A stretch of DNA of 64,000 bases, taken from positions 30,597 to 94,596 of the forward strand of contig JAUYMY010000007.1 of NCBI GenBank assembly GCA_030699385.1, written 5' to 3'. Shown here piece after piece: positions 1-9,725 of the stretch. The position numbers and the translations under genes are program-made. Position 1 is the first letter of the stretch. The number at the start of each line of letters is the position of its first letter. A model generated the notes under the pieces. That model did no database searches. It was not told where the DNA came from and saw nothing but the letters and a program-made list of their open reading frames with translations. This stretch comes from Methylobacter sp. Lineage in GTDB: Bacteria; Pseudomonadota; Gammaproteobacteria; Methylococcales; Methylomonadaceae.

Positions 1-1
1 T

Positions 2-233
2 CCAACTTGAACTGGCTAAAGAGCTTCCCGATGGCTTTAAACGGGACTGGCACGCATCAACCATCATGCAGCCAGAACAACACACAGCCTATGCATTTCA
101 GTGGTTTGCATTGGCATTGACATTAACGATACTGTTTATTTGGTATAGCTTTCGCCGCGCCAGTTCCGGACTGGCTTGCGGCATACACACCATCCCTGGC
201 GATAAAAACAACGATGCACAATCAAAAAAATAA
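2..233 (+). CDS. SURF1-family cytochrome oxidase assembly protein, C-terminal part (5' end outside window)
   Basis: Reading frame ...QLELAKELPDGFKRDWHASTIMQPEQHTAYAFQWFALALTLTILFIWYSFRR..., with the SURF1-like C-terminal 'HxxYAxQWF' plus TM helix, adjacent to COX15. Confidence 0.65.
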   Translation, partial: QLELAKELPDGFKRDWHASTIMQPEQHTAYAFQWFALALTLTILFIWYSFRRASSGLACGIHTIPGDKNNDAQSKK

Positions 234-810
234 AAATCATCTATTAATTATGCTCATTTTTGGCATGTCGGTTATTCCCTTTTTGATTGCCTGGGGACTA
301 AAAGAGCATCCCCAGCTGTTAAACGGGCAAACTAATCATGGTCAGTTAATAACGCCGCCCTTGACAACCGAACGCAGTAATTTAAGCGGATTTGATTCGT
401 TTTCGGCGGAAAATATGTCAGAACTTTCCGGGCACTGGCTGCTGGTCAATGTCATTCCCAATGCAGACTGCAATCAAGTCTGTGTTGACGCTCTGCATAA
501 AACCAAGCAGTTGCGGCTGATGTTAAATAAGGAATTGCCCCGTACCCGTCGCATCGTCATGGTTTTAACCGAGGTTGCACCGGAAACTGCGAGCACGTGG
601 TGGACAGATGACAAGACTCTCATCAGGGTTAAGCCGAATGATGCCGTTATCAAGAAAATTGCCAGCATCAGACAAGGCAATATTCCAGACGGCATGCTGC
701 TGTTAATGGATCCGTTAGGCAATGTAATGATGCAATATGAGCCGGAATTTGATCCTTACGACGTGAAAAGTGATCTGATGCACCTGTTACGAATCTCACA
801 AATTGGATAG
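214..810 (+). CDS. SCO/thioredoxin-like membrane-anchored protein in the cox assembly cluster
   Basis: N-terminal TM, CxxxC motif (DCNQVC), position between SURF1 and COX15. Confidence 0.55.
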   Translation: MHNQKNKNHLLIMLIFGMSVIPFLIAWGLKEHPQLLNGQTNHGQLITPPLTTERSNLSGFDSFSAENMSELSGHWLLVNVIPNADCNQVCVDALHKTKQLRLMLNKELPRTRRIVMVLTEVAPETASTWWTDDKTLIRVKPNDAVIKKIASIRQGNIPDGMLLLMDPLGNVMMQYEPEFDPYDVKSDLMHLLRISQIG

Positions 811-2783
811 TGGAAAATAAAATGTTTAGAAAAATAACTCTCTTTGGCGTTGTTTTAGCCTTAATCGTTATCATCGCAGGTTCATACGTTCGCTTATCGG
901 GTGCAGGATTCGGTTGCCCGGATTGGCCGGGCTGTTACGGGCAAGCCATCCCTTCCGATTCTGCCGACTTTACCGAGCAGGCCGCTAAGGCATTTCCTGA
1001 GCAGATTCCAGATATTGCAAAAGCCTGGAAAGAAATGGGGCATCGCTATTTGGCTGCAACTTTGGGCCTGACTATTCTGTTATTGGCGTTGCTGTCATGG
1101 CGTCAACAACAAAATCGCTTGGCAGTCATTTCGGCGGCATTGACCTTGCTGGTTTTGGTTGTTTTGCAAGCCGCTTTAGGCATGTGGGCGGTAAAATTGC
1201 AAGTGATGCCGATTGTGGTCACGGGTCATTTATTACTTGGCATGACGACTTTTTGGTTGCTATTTTGGCTAGCTCTGCGGACAAGTCTGGCGCATTCGCC
1301 ATCGCTTTCGCGTTGGAACGGCTTAACGGTGTTTGTCCGTTTTGCTATGGCAGTCCTGTTTTTAGAGATTGTGTTAGGTGGCTGGGTCAGTGCCAATTAT
1401 GCCGCTTTAGCCTGTAGCGGTTTTCCGCAATGCAATGGCGTGTGGTGGCCGAAAGCCGATTATCAAGCGGCGCTGAATTTATTGAGCGGATTAAGCACCG
1501 GTTATACCGGCGTCATCGCATTCGATGCGCAAGTTGCTGCAAATTGGCTGCATCGGGTCGGCGCTTTGGTCAGTTTTATCGTACTGACTGGCTTAATGCT
1601 AGCGGCCACCTCAGGGACTCAGCCGAAAGCGGTACGAAAAGCCGGGTTATGGTTGAGCGCGCTGTTGTTGCTACAAATCGGTTCGGCTATTATCGGCGTC
1701 AAGCTTGGCGCGCCATTATGGGCGGCAGTCGCTCATAATGCCTTTGCTGCGCTGTTAATGTTACCGCTGATTGCGATTAGTTTTTACAGTCGTCAGGCTT
1801 ATGTTGAAACTTTACCGGCTGAGACGGAAGTTGTTTCGATACCGCCTGAAGTTGTTGAGCCTGAGTCGGTTTATGCGCGCCTTAAATCACAGTTAAAGCG
1901 CACCCGTTCGGGTCTTAGTGGGGTGCTGGCGCAAATTCCTATCGGTCAAAAAGAAATCGACGAGGATTTGTTGGAAGCGATTGAAGCCCAGTTATTAATG
2001 GCTGACATAGGCGTTGATGCAACCGCGCAAATTATCAAACGTCTAACTGAAAGCGTTGAGCGGCATCAGCTTAATGATGGCGAGGCCTTAACGGCGGCAT
2101 TAAAACAAGAACTGCTGAGTATGCTGTTGCCTTGTAACCAGAATTTGCATATCCCCAAACAGGACAAACCTTTTGTAATTTTGGTTGTCGGTGTGAACGG
2201 GGCCGGTAAAACCACTACTATCGGCAAGCTGGCCAAGCGTTTGCAGACGCAAGGCCATAGCGTCATGCTGGCGGCTGGCGATACTTTTAGGGCGGCTGCG
2301 GTCGAGCAATTGCAAACTTGGGGCGAGCGCAACAACATCCATGTGGTGGCTCAGCATACCGGCGCAGATTCGGCATCGGTCATTTATGACGGCGTGCAGT
2401 CGGCGCAAGCGAAAGGCATTGATGTGCTGATTGCCGATACCGCAGGACGTTTGCAGACCAAGTCGAACCTGATGGATGAGTTGAAAAAAGTGAAACGGAT
2501 TATGGGCAAACTGGATGAAACAGCGCCCCATGAAGTGCTATTAGTCTTGGATGCGGGTACCGGGCAAAATGCTTTGTCGCAGGCTAAGCTGTTTAATGAA
2601 ACCGTTGCCTTGACCGGTTTGGTGTTGACCAAGCTTGATGGGACGGCAAAAGGCGGGGTGATTTTTGCGCTGGCCAAACAGTTCGGCATTCCTATTCGTT
2701 TTATCGGCATAGGCGAAGGCATTGATGATTTGCAGGATTTTGATGCAGAAGCTTTCGTTAATGCTCTGTTTGTTAAAGATTAA
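810..2783 (+). CDS. Fusion protein: heme A synthase (COX15/CtaA) N-terminal domain plus FtsY SRP receptor NG domain
   Basis: N-terminal ~330 aa are COX15-like (SYVRLSGAGFGCPDWPGCYGQ, GHRY, WLHRVGA, AHN). C-terminal ~305 aa are FtsY (GVNGAGKTTTIGKLA, DTFRAAAVEQL, DTAGRL, TKLDGTAKGG, IGIGEGIDDLQ). Single uninterrupted frame. Confidence 0.93.
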   Translation: MENKMFRKITLFGVVLALIVIIAGSYVRLSGAGFGCPDWPGCYGQAIPSDSADFTEQAAKAFPEQIPDIAKAWKEMGHRYLAATLGLTILLLALLSWRQQQNRLAVISAALTLLVLVVLQAALGMWAVKLQVMPIVVTGHLLLGMTTFWLLFWLALRTSLAHSPSLSRWNGLTVFVRFAMAVLFLEIVLGGWVSANYAALACSGFPQCNGVWWPKADYQAALNLLSGLSTGYTGVIAFDAQVAANWLHRVGALVSFIVLTGLMLAATSGTQPKAVRKAGLWLSALLLLQIGSAIIGVKLGAPLWAAVAHNAFAALLMLPLIAISFYSRQAYVETLPAETEVVSIPPEVVEPESVYARLKSQLKRTRSGLSGVLAQIPIGQKEIDEDLLEAIEAQLLMADIGVDATAQIIKRLTESVERHQLNDGEALTAALKQELLSMLLPCNQNLHIPKQDKPFVILVVGVNGAGKTTTIGKLAKRLQTQGHSVMLAAGDTFRAAAVEQLQTWGERNNIHVVAQHTGADSASVIYDGVQSAQAKGIDVLIADTAGRLQTKSNLMDELKKVKRIMGKLDETAPHEVLLVLDAGTGQNALSQAKLFNETVALTGLVLTKLDGTAKGGVIFALAKQFGIPIRFIGIGEGIDDLQDFDAEAFVNALFVKD

Positions 2784-2791
2784 AATAAGCT

Positions 2792-3448
2792 ATGTTACAG
2801 TTCGATCATGTCAGTATGAGATACCCCGCAGCAGGCGATGTGTTGCGTAATGTCAGTTTTCATTTAGAACGTGGCGAAATGGCGTTTCTGACCGGACATT
2901 CAGGCGCCGGAAAAAGCACGTTATTTAAATTAATTGCGGTCATTGAGCGCTGTAGTCGGGGGCAGGTTTTATTGGATGGAGAAAATCTTAACCAAGTCAA
3001 GGATAGACGGATTCCTTTCATACGCAGAAAAGTCGGCCTGATTTTTCAGGATTACAAGTTATTACAAGACCGCACTGTTTTTGATAACGTAGCCTTGCCC
3101 TTAGTCATAGCGGGCTATGGTCATCACGAAGTGGCGCGAAGAGTGCGGGCGGCATTGGATAAAGTCGGCCTAAAAAATAAAGAAAAAAAGTACCCCGCCG
3201 TGTTGTCTGGTGGTGAACAACAGCGAGTCGGCATCGCCAGAGCCGTGGTTAACAAGCCGCCGTTAATTGTAGCCGATGAACCTACCGGTAATCTTGATCC
3301 TGAGCTTTCAGCTGAAATTATGCATTTGTTTGAGCAGTTTCAACAAGTTGGAGTCACCGTGTTGATTGCTTCGCATGATATTTCATTGATTACGCAAATG
3401 AACCATCGGATTTTAAAACTGGATCATGGGCAACTGGTTGCGAGTTAA
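2792..3448 (+). CDS. ftsE: Cell division ATP-binding protein FtsE
   Basis: ABC ATPase ([31 protein letters not shown]); synteny with ftsY/ftsX. Confidence 0.95.
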   Translation: MLQFDHVSMRYPAAGDVLRNVSFHLERGEMAFLTGHSGAGKSTLFKLIAVIERCSRGQVLLDGENLNQVKDRRIPFIRRKVGLIFQDYKLLQDRTVFDNVALPLVIAGYGHHEVARRVRAALDKVGLKNKEKKYPAVLSGGEQQRVGIARAVVNKPPLIVADEPTGNLDPELSAEIMHLFEQFQQVGVTVLIASHDISLITQMNHRILKLDHGQLVAS

Positions 3449-4444
3449 ATGATGAAACGCGTTAATAGAAAGGAAAATAAGCAGGAGCGTTGGCAAACTA
3501 AACGAGCTGGCGGCGATTTTGTCGATAAACTTTATGCTTATCGCAATCTTCATGCACATGCTTTGTTTTCAAGTCTAGGACGTCTGGTTGCATCACGATT
3601 TTCTTCGGCAATGACCATTGTCGTTTTGGCCATTGCCATTTCACTCTCCAGCGGATTTTATATTCTAGTGGCTAACCTTCAGCAGTTGGCAGGCAATCTG
3701 GAAGCGAGTAACCAAATTTCATTGTTTCTTAAAGATGAGGTTTCAGAGGCAAGGGCGAATAAGTTTGCCGATTCTATCAGGAAAAACCCTGATATTCAGG
3801 ATGTTAAACTGATTACCAAGGAGCAGGCGCTGGCAGAATTTCAAGCGTACAGCGGCTTTTCCGAAGCGGTCAAGGCATTGAAAAAAAACCCGTTACCCGC
3901 CGTGATTCAAGTGTTGCCGAAAAACGCATTTGAAAATGAGCAAGCATTAGAGGTTTTACTGGATGATTTTAAGCGCACCGCAGAAGTTGATTTTGCCCAA
4001 ATGGATATGCAATGGGTTAAGCGCTTACAGTCCATTATGGAATTGGCGCGGCGCGGCGTTACTTTATTAAGCCTGTTGCTGGGTATTGGCGTGTTATTTA
4101 TTACCGCGAATACCATACGCTTGGAATTGCATAACCGCCGAGATGAAGTGGTTATCGCTAAATTAGTCGGTGCGACGAATGGCTTTATTTGCCGGCCATT
4201 TTTATACAGCGGTTTTTGGATTGGTTTTTTCTCTGGTGTGATGGCGTGGTTTATTGTCACAATCATCATGTTGTTTTTGAAACAATCTGTCGAAAATCTG
4301 TCCAGACTTTATGATGACAGCTTTCATTTGCTGTTTTTGGGATTTGCCGAAACGTTGTCATTATTGTTTATTTCCTCTGTGCTGGGAATTTTGGGGTCGT
4401 GGATAGTGCTCCATTTCCAGTTGCGACAATTAAAACCCGAGTAG
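3449..4444 (+). CDS. ftsX: Cell division protein FtsX
   Basis: FtsX-like permease, immediately downstream of ftsE. Confidence 0.93.
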   Translation: MMKRVNRKENKQERWQTKRAGGDFVDKLYAYRNLHAHALFSSLGRLVASRFSSAMTIVVLAIAISLSSGFYILVANLQQLAGNLEASNQISLFLKDEVSEARANKFADSIRKNPDIQDVKLITKEQALAEFQAYSGFSEAVKALKKNPLPAVIQVLPKNAFENEQALEVLLDDFKRTAEVDFAQMDMQWVKRLQSIMELARRGVTLLSLLLGIGVLFITANTIRLELHNRRDEVVIAKLVGATNGFICRPFLYSGFWIGFFSGVMAWFIVTIIMLFLKQSVENLSRLYDDSFHLLFLGFAETLSLLFISSVLGILGSWIVLHFQLRQLKPE

Positions 4445-4452
4445 AAAAACTA

Positions 4453-4479
4453 TTAGCACTCTTGTTTGTAGAGTGCTAG
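4453..4479 (+). promoter_or_regulatory. CIRCE-like HrcA operator upstream of rpoH
   Basis: TTAGCACTC-ttgtttgta-GAGTGCTAg matches CIRCE consensus TTAGCACTC-N9-GAGTGCTAA at 17 of 18 positions; overlaps a possible -10 (TAGAAT). Confidence 0.8.
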
Positions 4480-4513
4480 AATCCGAAAAAAACTTCAACA
4501 AGGGGAATCTTCA

Positions 4514-5371
4514 ATGAGTAATGCCTTAGCTTTACCTGTTAATTTATCGGTCGGAACATTTGATGCTTATTTAAATGTCGTCAGGCAAATGCCTAAGTTG
4601 ACAATAGAACAGGAACGCGAATTAGCCTTAAAGTTCAGAGATAGCGGCGATTTAGAAGCGGCCCGCGAATTGGTGATGACTAATTTACGTTTTGTTATTC
4701 ACGTTGCCAGAGGCTACAGTGGCTATGGATTGTCCATGCCGGACATTATTCAGGAAGGTAATATTGGCCTGATGAAAGCCGTTAAGCGTTTTGACCCCGA
4801 TGTTGGGGTACGTTTGGTTTCTTTCGCGGTACACTGGATTAAGGCCGAAATTCACGAGTATGTGATTAAAAATTGGGGCATCGTCAAAGTTGCCACCACC
4901 AAGGCGCAACGTAAATTGTTTTTTAATTTGCGTAAATCAAAACAGGGCTTAGGCTGGTTATCTAATGACGAGGCTGAAGCGATTGCCAAAGATCTGGATG
5001 TCGATGTCAGTGCTGTTTATGAAATGGAAAAACGCTTGGGCAGCCGGGATTTATCGTTTGATATGCCGGTTGATGAAGTTGCCGAAGAAACCTACACCGC
5101 GCCGGCCAGCTATCTTCATCAGCATGGCACCGATCCTGCGGTACTGCTGGAAAATTCAGATTGGGTCGGTCATGAGCAGGATTTATTGGCGGACGCCATG
5201 GCTGAGTTAGACGAACGTAGCCTGGATATTCTGTCAAGCCGCTGGTTAGCGGATGAAAAAGCGACATTGCATGAACTTGCTGAACGTTATAGCGTGTCTG
5301 CTGAAAGAATCAGGCAATTGGAGCAAAATGCGATGAAAAAGTTGCGGGCGGCGGTTGAACTGGCCGCTTGA
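4514..5371 (+). CDS. rpoH: RNA polymerase heat-shock sigma factor RpoH (sigma-32)
   Basis: RpoH box QRKLFFNLR, sigma70 regions 2 and 4, ftsYEX-rpoH synteny. Confidence 0.96.
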   Translation: MSNALALPVNLSVGTFDAYLNVVRQMPKLTIEQERELALKFRDSGDLEAARELVMTNLRFVIHVARGYSGYGLSMPDIIQEGNIGLMKAVKRFDPDVGVRLVSFAVHWIKAEIHEYVIKNWGIVKVATTKAQRKLFFNLRKSKQGLGWLSNDEAEAIAKDLDVDVSAVYEMEKRLGSRDLSFDMPVDEVAEETYTAPASYLHQHGTDPAVLLENSDWVGHEQDLLADAMAELDERSLDILSSRWLADEKATLHELAERYSVSAERIRQLEQNAMKKLRAAVELAA

Positions 5372-5423
5372 CCTTTCGACTACTGTTCAGGGTAGGCTTT
5401 GATTTAAGGTCAGGCCTAAAAAC

Positions 5424-5459
5424 AAAAGGCTTAACAATTTAATCGTTAAGCCTTTTTTA
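5424..5459 (+). terminator. Rho-independent terminator downstream of rpoH
   Basis: aaaaggcttaac-aatttaatc-gttaagcctttttt hairpin with T-tract. Confidence 0.85.
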
Positions 5460-5480
5460 TTGCCTTACCGTTTACTCATT

Positions 5481-5717
5481 TTAATCTGCACTGAGTATAT
5501 CTAAAACAGCCTGCGCCTGTTTTGCGGTTTCAATACCTAGATTAGTCAGATAGCCGCCGTCATCTTGTGAGATCAGGCCCTTTTCGAACAAACGATGGGT
5601 CGCGGCAATGGTTTCTGGTGTGGCCGTTTTATGTACTTTGATGCCTTCTTGTGTGGTTGCCAGGTTGTAGCGAGCCAGAATATTCAGTTCATCTACAATA
5701 TTTTGGGTGTAGGGCAT
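5481..5717 (-). CDS. TIGR02647-family small conserved protein
   Basis: Sequence pattern 'LNILARYNLATTQEGIKVHKTA...RLFEKGLISQDDGGYLTNLG'. Confidence 0.75.
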   Translation of the reverse strand: MPYTQNIVDELNILARYNLATTQEGIKVHKTATPETIAATHRLFEKGLISQDDGGYLTNLGIETAKQAQAVLDILSAD

Positions 5718-5765
5718 AGTAAATCCTCATAATTCATTAGTTTTAAAGCGATAGCATAATGCTAT

Positions 5766-6551
5766 TTACGTCGAAGCAGTACTTTTTTTATGCGATTTTC
5801 TTCGTGCAACAATGACACCATCACGGATTGGGTTGATAAAGGCGTCAAATTCGGGGGCATTAAAAATGAGTTGATTGTGTTCAATAATGGCCTCTGTCCA
5901 GCCGGGGAAAATATCAGTGGGATTTTCTACCGCCACCCGGCCGCGCCAAAGTACATTATCGGCAATATACAGCCCGCCTGGGCGAATCCTATCTTTAGCT
6001 AGCTGCCATATTGCTGGATAATCGCCCTTGTCGACATCGTTATAGCAGATGTCGAACAATCCCTCAGTCTGGGCAAAAACATCTTGAGCCATGCCGGCGC
6101 GAAAATCGATTCTATCCCATAAACCGGCGGCACCGAGGTAATGTTCGGCCTTTTGCTGATTGAGAAAATCGGCATCGGTGCAAATCACTTGCCCTTTAGC
6201 GCCTACCGCTTTGGCAAACCAATAAGCCGAATAACCATAACCACTGCCAAATTCAAATACCCGTTCGGCATTAATCATTTTGGCTTGGACTTCAAGAAAA
6301 GTCCCCGCTAAGCGGCCAATAATAGGAAAATTGTTTTTTTGTGCCAGCTCTTCCATTTCAGTCAATACCGGATGGTCAGTCTGATGCAGCAAACCGCGCA
6401 GGTAATGTTCTATTGCCGGATTGACCGGAATCAATACGCCGGGGTTTAAAACAGTCGGGGATTTTATATCGGCCATTAGCAGTTTCTCATCAATGATGGT
6501 TGTGGTGAAGCGGACGGGAGTATGCAATAAGTTAAAATAGCTCAATTTCAT
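5766..6551 (-). CDS. SAM-dependent O-methyltransferase (caffeoyl-CoA OMT-like)
   Basis: VFEFGSGYGYSAYWFAKA, DICYNDVDKGDYPAIW, GGLYIADNVLWRG; true start may be the internal Met at 6476. Confidence 0.8.
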   Translation of the reverse strand: MKLSYFNLLHTPVRFTTTIIDEKLLMADIKSPTVLNPGVLIPVNPAIEHYLRGLLHQTDHPVLTEMEELAQKNNFPIIGRLAGTFLEVQAKMINAERVFEFGSGYGYSAYWFAKAVGAKGQVICTDADFLNQQKAEHYLGAAGLWDRIDFRAGMAQDVFAQTEGLFDICYNDVDKGDYPAIWQLAKDRIRPGGLYIADNVLWRGRVAVENPTDIFPGWTEAIIEHNQLIFNAPEFDAFINPIRDGVIVARRKSHKKSTAST

Positions 6552-7527
6552 TGGCGATATTATCTTGCTCTGGAATAATCATGTTTTCATACAAAATCAC
6601 CTGGTTTCTGCCATTTTCTTTCGCATAATAAAGCGCCTTGTCGGCACAATCCAATTGTGTTGTCGGCATAGAAACGCCATTTATCCGCGTTAAACCAATG
6701 CTGACCGTGATGCGGCCTACGGTAGGGAAATGGTAATTGGCAACAGCTTCCCGGAAACGATTAAAAATAGTCATAGCCATCTTTTGGCTGGCCAAGTTCA
6801 GGATGACCACAAATTCTTCGCCACCAAAGCGGAACAGGAAATCATTGTAACGAAAACATTTGCCCATCAGCTGGCTAAAAGTCAGCAGCACTTCGTCGCC
6901 ATATAAATGTCCGAAGTCATCATTAACCCGTTTGAAATGATCAATATCCAATATGGCAATCCACGAGCTTTCCCCTTCAGGATTATCAATGTACCTATAA
7001 TGCTCGCAGACTTGTAATAATCGGACATCTAACGATTGTCGGTTAGGTAACTTGGTTAATACATCCCGTTCTTTGGTGTCATGTAATATCACTAAATTTC
7101 GATAAATTAAGCGCAGATTGTCCAATATATTTAGCCTGTTTGGGTCAAATTCACCTTCAATACGAATAGCGCGTTCAGGGCCGCTGCCCCCTCTTATAGA
7201 AAAAATAACCCAAGTATATAACCCCGCCTCGTCTACAGCGCTAAGATGTAAATCTACTGTATGATTGAGTTTGGAAAACAGAGCGTTATAATTTTCATCG
7301 TCATTTCTGGAAAAATCCAAGGGGAAGCGTCTGACTAATAACTCGTGAACAGTGGTTGTGTCGCCGATATTTTTTCTTTCGTGCTCATACATTTCATAAG
7401 CGCTTGCATGATCAACTCCGGGCATGTCATCGAGAATCGCTAAAAACGTATGCGTTAATGCTTGGTAATCCTGTTGTGCAGATAACTGAATAGTCCAAGA
7501 AAAAAGCTGCTGTATTGTCAAAGGCAT
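6532..7527 (-). CDS. GGDEF-domain diguanylate cyclase
   Basis: DxLTxLPNRQSLD, FGGEEFVVIL, AKENGRNQVILYE. Confidence 0.9.
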   Translation of the reverse strand: MPLTIQQLFSWTIQLSAQQDYQALTHTFLAILDDMPGVDHASAYEMYEHERKNIGDTTTVHELLVRRFPLDFSRNDDENYNALFSKLNHTVDLHLSAVDEAGLYTWVIFSIRGGSGPERAIRIEGEFDPNRLNILDNLRLIYRNLVILHDTKERDVLTKLPNRQSLDVRLLQVCEHYRYIDNPEGESSWIAILDIDHFKRVNDDFGHLYGDEVLLTFSQLMGKCFRYNDFLFRFGGEEFVVILNLASQKMAMTIFNRFREAVANYHFPTVGRITVSIGLTRINGVSMPTTQLDCADKALYYAKENGRNQVILYENMIIPEQDNIANEIELF

Positions 7528-7965
7528 AAGTATCTACACATCTTTATGTATTTAAAATCAATTTGTTAGTGTTGTGTAGACGGTTTTTAATAAGGATAAA
7601 CACTAAGGTGAGATGAGTTTTTACTGTGCAATGCCGCCAATTTTTAGCTATAAATTACGAATAATGTTACAGCAGGGTTTATTGTCTGGCGCCGGGTTAT
7701 AAACAACTGACTGTGCAAATTAAACTAATTATTCTACGCGATCTTTTACCTTCACTCCAAACCCATTTTTTGGGGCAAAGACATGGAATCCTGGCATAAA
7801 TAGGTTCAATATTTACGTCATCAACAGCCAGTCAAAAAATTAAAAATACTTTTTAAAGTGAGTATATTCGGTAAAATTGCCGGGCTGGCCGGGATTGGCA
7901 ATTGCTTGCTCAGTAACCGCCAATGCGCCTGTCCCATTTTATTCAAGGCAAAAGAACAATAACCC

Positions 7966-8472
7966 ATGACAATACAAGACAAAATTGCGCAATCGATGGA
8001 AAGGCTGATGTATGGCAGTCGCTGGATATTGGCGCCGGTTTATTTCGGGCTGAGTTTGGCATTATTAGCGCTGGCGGTAAAATTCTTTCAGGAGTTTTAT
8101 CATTTTTTGCCGCATATACTGGACATGGATGAATCCAGTTTGATTTTAAAAGTGCTGTCGATGATTGACCTGATTTTGGTGGGCAGTCTGATTTTGATTG
8201 TGATGTTCAGTGGTTATGAAAATTTCGTTTCGCAATTGGACATTGCCGAAGCGACCGAAAAACTCGAATGGCTGGGCAAACACGATTACGGCTCGTTAAA
8301 AATGAAACTGGCATCATCGATTGTTGCCATTTCTTCCATCCATTTGCTGAAAGTATTTATGAACATTGAGGCCACCGATAATGGCAAGCTGATGTGGTAT
8401 GTCATCATTCATTTGACCATGGTGGTGTCCGCGCTGTTAATGGGCTATCTTGAAAAACTGAGTAAACATTAA
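7966..8472 (+). CDS. yqhA: YqhA/UPF0114 (TIGR00645) family membrane protein
   Basis: [24 protein letters not shown]...[22 protein letters not shown]. Confidence 0.88.
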   Translation: MTIQDKIAQSMERLMYGSRWILAPVYFGLSLALLALAVKFFQEFYHFLPHILDMDESSLILKVLSMIDLILVGSLILIVMFSGYENFVSQLDIAEATEKLEWLGKHDYGSLKMKLASSIVAISSIHLLKVFMNIEATDNGKLMWYVIIHLTMVVSALLMGYLEKLSKH

Positions 8473-8474
8473 TT

Positions 8475-8714
8475 ATGCGCTTAATACTCTTTGGCACCTC
8501 GGCTTGCCATCTTTGCGAACAGGCGGAAATTATCCTTCATCAATGTGTGCAGGCCGGCGCCGATTTGGTGATTGATGCTGTCGATATTGCCGAACAAACA
8601 CAATGGCAGGAACCTTATGCCTTACGCATCCCGGTTTTATATGACCCCGAAACGGGGCGCGATTTGGGTTGGCCGTTTGATGCCGCTCAGATTAAGGCCT
8701 TTTTTATTCGCTAG
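8475..8714 (+). CDS. Glutaredoxin-like (DUF836) family protein
   Basis: LFGTSACHLCEQAEIIL... thioredoxin fold with CxxC. Confidence 0.8.
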   Translation: MRLILFGTSACHLCEQAEIILHQCVQAGADLVIDAVDIAEQTQWQEPYALRIPVLYDPETGRDLGWPFDAAQIKAFFIR

Positions 8715-8728
8715 TTGATAGGCCTGTT

Positions 8729-8959
8729 ATGAGTCCACATCAATACATCCGTTTCGCGCTTAATCTGTCTTATGATCAATACCTTAGGGTTTATCAAGGC
8801 GTCGCAAAAAATGTGTCGGTGCTCGCCGATGACGGCAGACGCGTTGCTTTTCCGGCTGGCAGGATTCAGCCTTTTTTGACCAAGGACGGTATCAACGGCT
8901 ATTTCGAGATGGAATTAACGCCCGAACATAAATTTGTCAGCATCAAAAAAATCCGTTAA
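8729..8959 (+). CDS. DUF2835 family protein
   Basis: Small protein with pattern LSYDQYLRVYQGVAKNV..RVAFPAGRIQPFLTKDGI.G.FEMELT. Confidence 0.75.
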   Translation: MSPHQYIRFALNLSYDQYLRVYQGVAKNVSVLADDGRRVAFPAGRIQPFLTKDGINGYFEMELTPEHKFVSIKKIR

Positions 8960-9002
8960 CCAGACGCACTGTTTAACGCCTATTCCACATTGATTAATCA
9001 AC

Positions 9003-9725
9003 ATGAAAAAACTACTCAATAAAAGCTTCGTCACCAACTTTATCTCCGTCATCATCATTGCCACCGGCTATCTTTGTCCGGTGCAGCAGGATTTGGTTAA
9101 ATCCATCGGTTTTTTTGCCCTGTCGGGAGCCATTACCAATTGGTTGGCCATTTACATGCTGTTTGAGAAAGTGCCGTTTTTGTACGGCTCTGGGGTGATA
9201 CCGGCACGCTTTGAAGAATTCAAGCTGTCGATTAAGCAGTTGATGATGCAGCAGTTTTTTACTGCAAAAAACATCGAGCAATTTATTGAAACCGAGGAGC
9301 AACAAGGCAAGGGCGTGTTGAATCTGGAGCCTTTATTGGCTGCGGTCGATTATGACAAGGTTTATGAAGGCTTGGTGTCGTCGATTATGGGCTCGTCTTT
9401 TGGCGGCATGTTGGCGATGATGGGCGGCGAAGAAGCGCTGGCGCCGTTAAAAGAGCCGTTTACCGAAAAAATGAAAATCACCCTGACCGAAATGGTCGAG
9501 TCCGAGCGCTTTAAAAGTGCATTAAAACAAGGTTTGGATGCGCATAAAATCGGCGGCGACATTGTCGACAAAATCGAAATCGTCATCGACAAGCGCCTGA
9601 GCGAATTGACGCCGCAATTGGTCAAGGAAATGGTGCAGGCCATCATTCGTGAACATTTGGGTTGGCTGGTGGTTTGGGGTGGTATTTTCGGCGGCCTGAT
9701 GGGCGCCTTATTTGTCTTTGCCTGA
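9003..9725 (+). CDS. DUF445-family membrane protein
   Basis: GAITNWLAIYMLFEKVPFLYGSGVIPARFEEFK typical of DUF445. Confidence 0.8.
   Translation: MKKLLNKSFVTNFISVIIIATGYLCPVQQDLVKSIGFFALSGAITNWLAIYMLFEKVPFLYGSGVIPARFEEFKLSIKQLMMQQFFTAKNIEQFIETEEQQGKGVLNLEPLLAAVDYDKVYEGLVSSIMGSSFGGMLAMMGGEEALAPLKEPFTEKMKITLTEMVESERFKSALKQGLDAHKIGGDIVDKIEIVIDKRLSELTPQLVKEMVQAIIREHLGWLVVWGGIFGGLMGALFVFA

Noticed and set aside
4453-4479. CIRCE-like palindrome interpreted as an ftsX terminator
   Set aside because: Only a 9-bp stem with a 9-nt loop and no following T-tract; the sequence matches the HrcA operator consensus instead.
9662-9724. N-terminal extension of the alpha/beta hydrolase ORF (TTG start)
   Set aside because: Lies within the DUF445 gene; ATG at 9725 overlaps its stop and gives the normal hydrolase N-terminus.
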